A stretch of DNA of 30,609 nucleotides. Source: Flavobacteriales bacterium (GTDB lineage Bacteria > Bacteroidota > Bacteroidia > Flavobacteriales_D > Cryomorphaceae). The position numbers were made by a program, and so were the translations under genes. The stretch is from assembly GCA_020200995.1 (NCBI GenBank), contig JAIVHQ010000026.1, forward strand, positions 1,114 through 31,722. The letters are read 5' to 3'. Numbering within the stretch: position 1 is the first letter of the stretch; each line of letters begins with the position of its first letter. Below, piece by piece: positions 15,680 through 22,083 of this stretch. The notes below the pieces were generated by a model, which worked only from the letters and a program-made list of their open reading frames with translations, was not told the DNA's origin and searched no databases.

Positions 15680-15875
15680 GATAGCGGGCTTTATGGACAG
15701 ACTCCGCTTAGAGTTTGTCAATACAATCAAGTGGCTGGATCATAAAGTTCGATAGCAACGCGCACGCAGTTCTTAAAAACAAGGAGTTGACTCAAGTCAA
15801 TGACTGTTTTCAAAAGCAAGTCGTAAGACCAAGCCGAAGGCATGGTGCAAGGCAGATAGCGGGCTTTATGGACAG
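15680..15875. repeat. Dispersed repeat copy B, flanked by 21-bp direct repeats
   Basis: About 15712-15850 is the inverted copy of the repeat at 612-762 (core GTCAATGACTGTTTTCAAAA). It is bracketed by two identical 21-bp sequences starting GATAGCGGGCTTTATGGAC, at 15680-15700 and 15855-15875; the second ends three bases before the stop of the SDR remnant. A degenerate form of the bracket (GTCAAGAAAGCCCGTTCTC) also adjoins copy A near 597-615, so the bracket is probably part of the element rather than a target-site duplication. Confidence 0.75.
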
Positions 15876-15878
15876 CCA

Positions 15879-16485
15879 CTATTTTGAAGGAGGCATAGAA
15901 GGCCTAACCTCAATCTTACTCGGCAAGGTGCGCGGATCCATGCGCATCAGGTTGAGCACCATTGTGCCGATATCTTCGGGCTGAATTTTCCAGGCATCCT
16001 CGGGATTGGGTGTGTGGCCTGCGAAGTGGCTCGTCACCGATCCCGGCATGATGGGAGATCGTCACGATCAGTCCTTTTGAAGCCTTCAGCGGAGCAAGTG
16101 ATGCCTTGATGGTGTTGAACACTCCTGTGAGGTTGGTATCAATGGTCTGATGCCACTGCTCTTCGGTGATGTCTTCGATGCTACCGAAGTGTCCGAGGCC
16201 TGCATTGGCCACCACGAGATCGAGGCTGCCAAATTGTTGAACTGTTTCTTTTACAGCGGCTTCCATGTCTGCCATCTTTCGCACATCGGCTTTAATACCG
16301 ATGGCTTCTCCTGATGTGGCATTTTCGGATAGTTTTTTCGCGGATTCTGTGGTCGATTCGCCATCCCGACCGGTAATGGCCACACGAAAACCTTGCGCCA
16401 GGAGCACTTCTGCAATTCCGTAGCCGATTCCTTTTGTGCCGCCTGTGATCAGAGCGGTTGCGATGTTCATATTGTCTTTGCTCAT
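15879..16485 (-). pseudogene. Short-chain dehydrogenase/reductase with internal deletion and frameshift
   Basis: The first 144 codons are a good SDR N-terminus: TGGTKGIGYGIAE (14-26, NAD(P)-binding), DVRKM, ANAGLGHFG and TNLTGVFNTIKA, ending KGLIVTIS. Directly after, the +1 frame continues IMPGSVTSHFAGHTPNPEDAW...IEVRPSMPPSK to TAG at 15881-15879, which is a good SDR C-terminus. About 40 residues between them are missing, including the catalytic YxxxK, so no active enzyme can be made as the sequence stands. The junction is at about 16050-16059. In the unshifted frame the protein runs out at 15916 with unrelated residues. It overlaps the preceding gene by 4 bp (ATGA). Genuine pseudogene or assembly deletion; compare the same kind of lesion in pheT. 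Confidence 0.85.
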
Positions 16486-16829
16486 GCGTTATTCGTTTTT
16501 TCTGCGGGTGCTTCTACGTCGGCAATAAACCAACAACCCAAATCTGTGTAAATCAGCCAAGGCACATGCCACCAGATGCCTTCTTTGGCCATCACTGCAA
16601 AATCACCGCTCTCCTCTGAGCCTTCTTCAAAAGTGAGGCCCAACCCGGATAGCTGTTCCAGGATGTTGCGGACTTCTGTGGCATTTTCAGCCCCGACGGC
16701 CACCAAATACTCATCTTCCTGCAAGTCTGTGCCTGCGAAAGCTTTGTAAACGGTTTTTAACCCGCCCACCACGATATCCTCAATTTTGAATTTTGGGACG
16801 ATGACGTTATATGCACGAAATTTTATCAT
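16482..16829 (-). CDS. Hypothetical protein, 115 aa
   Basis: No family recognised. Acidic soluble protein without signal peptide or membrane helix; begins MIKFRAYNVIVPKFKIEDIV, has an NILEQLSGLGLTFEEGSEE stretch (about 55-73) and a tryptophan-rich end (GIWWHVPWLIYTDLGCWF, about 84-101). The alternating basic/acidic pattern and a small alpha-beta look are compatible with a compact domain. Its stop overlaps the SDR start (ATGA), so the two form an operon. A near-consensus -7 box TACATTTC lies about 35 bp upstream. ATG 16829 is the first start in the frame. Confidence 0.7.
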   Translation of the reverse strand: MIKFRAYNVIVPKFKIEDIVVGGLKTVYKAFAGTDLQEDEYLVAVGAENATEVRNILEQLSGLGLTFEEGSEESGDFAVMAKEGIWWHVPWLIYTDLGCWFIADVEAPAEKTNNA

Positions 16830-17000
16830 GGTTATAATTTACACATTCTAAGAATGCGAAATGTAGCAAGAAGTTTGCACAATTAGGATTGAGACCCTTA
16901 GTCTGTTTAGATTTTTATGGAATTTTCGCTTAAAATGGTTCTGGGAAATTTCGCTCGAACCTTATTAATTCTGCTGCCGGACTTCTGCTCACGGAGCTTA

Positions 17001-18089
17001 TCATCTCATTTCAGTGAAACGTATGTTTTCAAGCGCTTTCTCAAAAGGATTGTGCAACTTTTTGTGGCTGAGGTGGGGGGCTCGCCCTTTTTTGAATACG
17101 CGGTGGCCCGTGTACCGCTTGCCTGCGCGCATGCTTTTTTGAATTTCTTCGGGCTGCTCGAGCACCGACTTGCAACCGTCAGAGCAGCACCCGTCGTATT
17201 TGGCTTTGCAGCTGTCGCATTGAATGAAGAGCAGGTGACAACCTGAATTGGCGCAGTTGGTATGTGCATCACAGGGTCCACCACATTGGTGGCAAGATGC
17301 AATCACCTCATCGCCGATTCGCTCACCGAGCCGTTCGTCGAAAACGAAATTCTTCCCGATAAATCTGTTTTCCAATCCATGCTGCTTCACTTGCCGCGCG
17401 TATTCAATGATACCCCCGTTGAGCTGATGCACATTTTCGAACCCCTGATGCCTGAGCCAGGCAGAGGCTTTTTCGCAGCGGATTCCGCCCGTGCAGTACA
17501 TCAAAATGTTTCTGTCTTCGAGGCCATTGAGGTTTTCCAGTATGTAGGGCAGGCTGTCGCGAAAAGTGTCTACATCAGGAGTCACTGCACTTTTAAAATG
17601 CCCCACTTCGTGCTCGTAGTGGTTGCGCATGTCGATGATGATGGTATCGTCTTTTTCCGCCAGCCTGTTAAACTCGGCCGCATCGAGGTGCTTCCCGCGG
17701 TTTCGTACGTCAAAAGTTTTGTCGTTGAGTCCGTCGGCCAAAATTTTTGGACGCACTTTGATGATGAGCTTGTAAAAACTTTTTCCGTCGTCTTCGATGG
17801 CCAGGTTGAGCCTGATGCCGTCCAAAAAAGTGATGCTGTAAAGGTGTTTGCGAAATGCTTCGAAATTCTCGCGGGGCACGCTGACCTGGGCGTTGATGCC
17901 TTCGTGTGCCACATAGATGCGTCCGAGTACGCCAAGATTGCTCCAGTGGATAAACAGATAATCGCGGAAATCCTGAGGATTGTCGAGCTTCGCGTACTGA
18001 TAAAATGAAATGGTGAGCCGCGCTTCTTTGCTCTCCTCCATTTTTTTCTTCAATACACGCCAATCCTCTTCGTTGTGGAGATGTTTCAT
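17001..18089 (-). CDS. trhO: tRNA uridine(34) hydroxylase TrhO (YceA/rhodanese family)
   Basis: 362 aa. TrhO uses O2 to make 5-hydroxyuridine at the wobble position of certain tRNAs. N-terminal acylphosphatase-like domain (about 24-115, TISFYQYAKL, YVAHEGINAQVS), then a rhodanese domain (about 130-240) with the active-site loop MYCTGGIRCEKAS (Cys199, Cys205) and IIDMRNHYEHEVGHF. The C-terminus from about 255 is cysteine-rich (SCHQCGGPCDAHTNCANSGCHLLF, quoted in part, then CDSCKAKYDGCCSDGC), a likely zinc-binding tail common in longer members. Monocistronic, with a perfect -7 box and a palindrome upstream. Confidence 0.93.
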   Translation of the reverse strand: MKHLHNEEDWRVLKKKMEESKEARLTISFYQYAKLDNPQDFRDYLFIHWSNLGVLGRIYVAHEGINAQVSVPRENFEAFRKHLYSITFLDGIRLNLAIEDDGKSFYKLIIKVRPKILADGLNDKTFDVRNRGKHLDAAEFNRLAEKDDTIIIDMRNHYEHEVGHFKSAVTPDVDTFRDSLPYILENLNGLEDRNILMYCTGGIRCEKASAWLRHQGFENVHQLNGGIIEYARQVKQHGLENRFIGKNFVFDERLGERIGDEVIASCHQCGGPCDAHTNCANSGCHLLFIQCDSCKAKYDGCCSDGCKSVLEQPEEIQKSMRAGKRYTGHRVFKKGRAPHLSHKKLHNPFEKALENIRFTEMR

Positions 18090-18137
18090 TTTACAATTTC
18101 AAGTTATACGATGAAAATCCTCTTTAGAAGAGTGGTA

Positions 18138-18160
18138 CAAAGGTAGTCCAATCATTGGAC
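18138..18160 (-). promoter_or_regulatory. trhO promoter -7 element with adjoining 15-bp palindrome
   Basis: On the minus strand TACCTTTG (18145-18138) matches TAnnTTTG and lies 49 bp before the trhO ATG. Immediately upstream of it is the perfect palindrome GTCCAATCATTGGAC (18146-18160), placed between the expected -33 and -7 regions, where a bound repressor would block the polymerase. No -33 TTG at normal spacing is seen. Confidence 0.55.
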
Positions 18161-18230
18161 ACCTGCTTCGGGTCTGATTTGATTTTTGGCGACAGCCGGC
18201 CAAATCAGCAGCCTTCCCGCACATTCGGTG

Positions 18231-18238
18231 TACCTTTG
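18231..18238 (+). promoter_or_regulatory. -7 element (TACCTTTG) of rnpB
   Basis: Perfect TAnnTTTG ending five bases before the predicted first base of RNase P RNA, the spacing expected for a Bacteroidota transcription start. Confidence 0.7.
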
Positions 18239-18242
18239 CAGT

Positions 18243-18603
18243 CGAAACCGTTCCATCGCTGCTCCGCTACGGCGGGGTAGAGGAAAGTCCGGACAGTACA
18301 GTGCACCGCGCTTCCTAACGGGAAGGACTCCGCGCAATCGGAGTACAGACAGTGCCACAGAGACGTATACCGCCGCGCTTCGGTGCGGTAAGGGTGAAAA
18401 GAGTGGGGTAAGGGCCCACAGCCGTACCCGGCAACAGGTGCGGGGGGTAAACCTCGCGGACTGAAAGACCATGTATACCCGGGCTTGAGGGCTGCACGCC
18501 CGATCCGGGAGGGTAGGTCGATAGAGCCCGCCGGCGACGGCGGGCCAAGACAAATGATGGAAACCGCGCTCCGCGCGGCACAAAATCCGGCTTACAGGTT
18601 TCG
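18243..18603 (+). ncRNA. rnpB: RNase P RNA (bacterial type A)
   Basis: Catalytic RNA of RNase P, which trims tRNA 5' leaders. About 361 nt. Ends are set by the P1 pairing CGAAACC (18243-18249) with GGTTTCG (18597-18603). Universal core elements: GAGGAAAGTCCGGA (18280-18293, CR I/P4 5' strand) and ACAAAATCCGGCTTAC (18580-18595, CR V/P4 3' strand); the J11/12-type segment around GGTGCGGGGGGTAAACC and GACTGAAAGACCATG are also seen. The minus-strand open frames here are accidental. Confidence 0.95.
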
Positions 18604-18612
18604 TTCTTGCAG

Positions 18613-18637
18613 CCCCCGGCTTCGGTCGGGGGTTTTT
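18613..18637 (+). terminator. rnpB rho-independent terminator
   Basis: CCCCCGGC-TTCG-GTCGGGGG hairpin, 8 bp including one G-U pair, with a UUCG tetraloop, followed by TTTTT (18633-18637). It lies 10 bases after the mature RNA end. Confidence 0.93.
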
Positions 18638-18702
18638 CCTATCTCACAGGTGCAATATTGAAATTGCTATTTAATAAACCACAAGGCGAATCTCCGCTCC
18701 AT

Positions 18703-20565
18703 TTACCGCTTTATGGCCACGGTAATCTCCAACTCCACTTCGCGGTTCAGGCTGCCTTCCAGAGATTGCTTGATTTCATCGAGTTCGATTTCCGAAAGGT
18801 TGTGATCGGCGATAACGGTGATGCCTACAGTGAGTGGGGTGAGACGGATCACCCTTGCTTCTTTCACTTTAAATTCGTCATATTCAAGGGCCTCGATGCG
18901 CGCTACGATGTTGTGCTCTTGCACCATGCGCTGAAAGCTGAGCGCCAGGGGCAAGCTGAGTATTACGACAAAAATCAGCGATAGAATCACGCCTTTTTTC
19001 GCCAAACGAAACGGGCTGTAGCCCATCACCAGAAAAGTGATGGCTCCTGCGAGTACCATCCCGGCGAGGTTGGTAAGCAGCAGGAGCAGTGCGCCTAGAA
19101 ATATGCCCCAATCCATCCACGCCAGCCCGATGGCCGAAACGGCAAGCGGCGGAACCAGGGCAACGGCGATGGCCACACCTGCAAGGGTTTTTGCAATTTC
19201 TTCACGGGCATGGGCATAAGCTCCCGCCACACCCGAGAGCACAGCGATACCGAGATCCAAAAGGTTGGGCCTGATCCGCGATAAGATTTCGTTGTTCGGG
19301 GTGGTGATTGGGGTGATAAAAGTGAGTAGCACTGCACATAGAAAGCCCGCAAACAGGCCTCCGAGAATGGTTTTTGCACTACTGATAGCCAGCTTGTTGT
19401 CTTGACGCAGGGTGGCCATAGAAAGTGAGATGATTGGTGCCATAAGGGGTGCGAGGATCATCGCACCGATCACCACGGGGGTCGAATTGGCAAAAATTCC
19501 AAAGGCGCCCAACATGGTGGAAAGCACCATGAGTACGATGTAGCTGGTGGTGAGGTCAGCGTTGGAGCGCAGCACGGTGAACAGAGATTGAAACTCTTCA
19601 GTTGATGCATGCTTGATAAAAGGCAGTTTTTTACCCGCCATCACTCGAGCACTTTCTTTCATCGGTAGCTGACTTACCCTGAACACATCGCTGCTGCTTT
19701 CTCTTTCATTGGCGGTTTTGATAAATTCACCCGGGAGCATTTTGAGCTGCTTGGGAAGAATTTCAATTTTCAACTCTTTTGCGGACTGGCTGATCCCGTC
19801 CTCTGAAAAGTCAAAAGCCGTACTTCCCGAAAACATAATTTCGTTGGTCTTGATGTGTGCCGCAAAGGGCGGGAGTTGTCTGCGCTTAAACACCGATCGG
19901 ATGGCAAACAGGGCCAATTGCATGAGGCTGCGCGGACTGATTAATATGGCGTGAAGTCGGTTGTCATTTGCAAAGCTGTCTTCCAGAATTAGCCGTGATA
20001 GCATACTACCCTTACCGTGCTGAACCACCACAATACCTGCCACGGCGGTTTCAATTTCTTTTTTAGGCGTGTTGACCTTTACTGAGAAAGGACGGAGTGT
20101 GAAGAACTTGCCTACAACATACTTGATGCGCTTCCAGCGCGGTGCCGTGGCTTGTCGTCCCGTGGTGACCAATTGAAATGTATCGCCGATTATCACATTG
20201 TTGAACACCGGGCGGTCGTTGCAGTACATGCTGTCAATGGTGACGGCTTTAAGATCAGTTCTTAAATGGGCTACCGCCTGAGCCAGGCCCGGCGATACGC
20301 CATATCCCACCCGCGATTGAACTCCCTTGGGGTGAGGTAGTACAGCCATGGTCACATCTTTTTCGCTCACAAGTGGGATAAAAAGCTTCAGCTCCTCGTC
20401 GCTGAGGTAGGTGAGCAGCAGCACGTCTTTAGCCTCTTTGTCGATCCGCCAATCATCAGCCTTTATCCATTCGCAATCAAAACCTGAAAGCAGTGGCTCG
20501 ATGGTTTCTCTTTCCTCCTTCGTGATGTCCTTGGAATGCAGAAAGATGGTGCGGGTTCCGCTCAT
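18703..20565 (-). CDS. DUF389 membrane protein with N-terminal diacylglycerol-kinase-like domain
   Basis: 620 aa, function unknown. The C-terminal half (about 330-560) is the DUF389 membrane domain: STMLGAFGIFANSTPVVIGAMILAPLMAPIISLSMA (quoted in part), GGLFAGFLCAVLL, GVAGAYAHAREEIAKTLAGVAIAVALVPPLAVSAIG and GALLLLLTNLAGMVLAGAITF. A short soluble tail (560-620) follows. The first ~300 residues resemble the DAGK/sphingosine-kinase fold in layout: VLPHPKGVQSRVGYGV sits where the nucleotide-loop motif GTGNDFAR would be, and FSGSTAFDFSEDGISQSAKELKIEILPKQLKML resembles the family C-terminal strand pair (quoted in pieces). The GGDGT motif is missing, so kinase activity is doubtful. It converges with rnpB and stands alone. 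Confidence 0.8.
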   Translation of the reverse strand: MSGTRTIFLHSKDITKEERETIEPLLSGFDCEWIKADDWRIDKEAKDVLLLTYLSDEELKLFIPLVSEKDVTMAVLPHPKGVQSRVGYGVSPGLAQAVAHLRTDLKAVTIDSMYCNDRPVFNNVIIGDTFQLVTTGRQATAPRWKRIKYVVGKFFTLRPFSVKVNTPKKEIETAVAGIVVVQHGKGSMLSRLILEDSFANDNRLHAILISPRSLMQLALFAIRSVFKRRQLPPFAAHIKTNEIMFSGSTAFDFSEDGISQSAKELKIEILPKQLKMLPGEFIKTANERESSSDVFRVSQLPMKESARVMAGKKLPFIKHASTEEFQSLFTVLRSNADLTTSYIVLMVLSTMLGAFGIFANSTPVVIGAMILAPLMAPIISLSMATLRQDNKLAISSAKTILGGLFAGFLCAVLLTFITPITTPNNEILSRIRPNLLDLGIAVLSGVAGAYAHAREEIAKTLAGVAIAVALVPPLAVSAIGLAWMDWGIFLGALLLLLTNLAGMVLAGAITFLVMGYSPFRLAKKGVILSLIFVVILSLPLALSFQRMVQEHNIVARIEALEYDEFKVKEARVIRLTPLTVGITVIADHNLSEIELDEIKQSLEGSLNREVELEITVAIKR

Positions 20566-20715
20566 TGAAAATTTCTTAGGCCTCTAAGGTAAGTAAATCG
20601 GGAATTTTCAGCCTTTGTGTTGAATACCTTCGCCACCGTAGTACCTGCCGTTGCGATCTCTGCAGTCATCCGCGGGAATGCGTGTTTTTTTCCGAGAAAA
20701 TCGATAACGAGACCA

Positions 20716-22020
20716 TTATCCCTTTCGATAGCTTTTCAGCACTTCGTTTTCAATTTCGCGCAGGTATTTATGGAGTGCCGGATTTCGCAATTTAAGCCAC
20801 AATCCGCGCCAAAAGGTGAGCACATAGCGGTACGGGAGTCGAAGTTCTCGGATCACAAATACGCTGAGCAGGTAAAATGAGAACACCGCCGCCGCTATCG
20901 ACGGGCGCCCCGAGTACATCGCGGCCGCGAGGGCATAAATAATTCCAAACAGCGGAAAAAGCACAAGGTAAGCGACCAGTTTGATGCTACTCCAAAACTG
21001 GCGATCTGCGATGTATCGAGTCAGCAAGCCCCTGGTCAGGAAATATGAAGGTGCCATCATGATCCATGAGAGCAAAAATAGTGGTAACATCACGAGCAAT
21101 AGCAAGTTCTGAATCAGCCAATGACCTGCGTCTTTTCTCGCTGTGAAAAAGAACGGAGCATGTAGCCGCATACGCTCCATCTCACAGTTGTAAATTCCTG
21201 CACGCCTGAAGTATGAATGCCCCTCAGGAAGGTTTTGCAGCGTGCTTTCTCGGCGTTTATAAAAGTCCATTTCTGCCTCACCCTGTGAGAAGCCGTCTGT
21301 GCGATGTAGGTAGAAGGGGACGATGCGCTCAAGCTCCACCTCAAAGGCATCGTTTGCGTCCTTTCGCTCAAGGTGTACCACTTCTCCGGAAAGGGCTTTT
21401 TGCACATCGTCGCGCAGCGCGCCCATGGCACGAGGCGCATTTTCAGTGTGCGTGTCTCTGTATGCACTCATGGAGATCGGAGCGCCGTAATTCACGATGA
21501 GTCGCGACCCGGTTTTGTGGTAATGGCTGTAATTGATCCCGAGTGGCACTACGTTGATCTCGGGAGTGACTTCATCCTCGAGTACCCCAAACAGGATTCT
21601 GGCAAATCCTTTGCTCAGCGGTCTCAGCCGCCGCTCGCCCACATGCGTGGCCTCGGGAAAAATCAGCAGCGTTTCTCCGTTGCGTAATATTTGACGGCAC
21701 TTCTCAAAAATCTCTTCATTCTTGGCCAAATTACCGATTCCGTCGCGCTGCCTGTACACAGGCATCATGTTGATTGATCGCAGAAAAGCCGCCATCAAAC
21801 GGTTGTTGAACACGTCTGAGCGGGTGAGATAGTGTATGGGTCTTTCGGCAAAAGCAGAGGGCACCAAGGCGTCCATAAAGGCGTTTTGGTGGTTGGGTGC
21901 CAATAGCACAGCTCCGGAGCGCGGGTAGTTTTCACGCCCGTTAATTTCGATGCGTCGATAAAACAGCTTGATGGCCAGCTTTATCCAAAATCGAACGTAA
22001 TACCACCACCAGTCTTTCAT
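20716..22020 (-). CDS. PlsC-type 1-acylglycerol-3-phosphate acyltransferase family protein
   Basis: 434 aa, longer than the usual ~250 aa. N-terminal acyltransferase domain (about 30-215): NHQNAFMDA (HxxxxD motif, about 43-51), then VYRQRDG, FPEATHVGERRLRPLSKG (motif III, FPEGT variant with EAT) and VVPLGINY (motif IV). The C-terminal region has two or three membrane helices (about 298-390, NLLLLVMLPLFLLSWIMM and IKLVAYLVLFPLFGIIYALAAAM). The enzyme acylates a lysophosphatidate-like acceptor in the inner membrane; acceptor is not certain. It lies 63 bp after pheT on the same strand and is probably transcribed with it. Confidence 0.87.
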   Translation of the reverse strand: MKDWWWYYVRFWIKLAIKLFYRRIEINGRENYPRSGAVLLAPNHQNAFMDALVPSAFAERPIHYLTRSDVFNNRLMAAFLRSINMMPVYRQRDGIGNLAKNEEIFEKCRQILRNGETLLIFPEATHVGERRLRPLSKGFARILFGVLEDEVTPEINVVPLGINYSHYHKTGSRLIVNYGAPISMSAYRDTHTENAPRAMGALRDDVQKALSGEVVHLERKDANDAFEVELERIVPFYLHRTDGFSQGEAEMDFYKRRESTLQNLPEGHSYFRRAGIYNCEMERMRLHAPFFFTARKDAGHWLIQNLLLLVMLPLFLLSWIMMAPSYFLTRGLLTRYIADRQFWSSIKLVAYLVLFPLFGIIYALAAAMYSGRPSIAAAVFSFYLLSVFVIRELRLPYRYVLTFWRGLWLKLRNPALHKYLREIENEVLKSYRKG

Positions 22021-22083
22021 TTTGCTTTCGGTTTTGCTTCAAGTCACCTTTTCGGGAAAAGAGCAAAAAATCGGAGTTCTGTG

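Larger units (their letters stand above)
15060..15878. other. Repeat-rich non-coding island (about 820 bp)
   Basis: No credible gene. The stretch is a mosaic of repeats: a 19-bp perfect inverted repeat AATGGTCGGGGAGCCCTTC (15102-15120 against 15632-15650, extending imperfectly to about 28 bp), a direct repeat AACTACGCGTCACTC (15169-15183 and 15616-15630), an inverted GAAGAGTCTCC/GGAGACTCTTC pair (15431-15441, 15538-15548), the hairpins GTACAGCAATTGTTGTAC (15143-15160), GTGGGCATTCGCCCAC (15297-15312) and AACGGGAAAGCCCGTT (15452-15467), then the dispersed repeat listed separately. It could be a worn-out transposable element; no transposase fragment is readable. Confidence 0.65.

Noticed and set aside
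15512..15984. Short open frames in the repeat island (15512-15730 minus, 15715-15984 plus)
   Set aside because: They cross repeat boundaries and the SDR remnant and show no recognisable protein features.
18152..18583. Long minus-strand open frames across 18.15-18.58 kb
   Set aside because: They lie over RNase P RNA; composition and conserved rnpB motifs explain the region, and the translations resemble no family.
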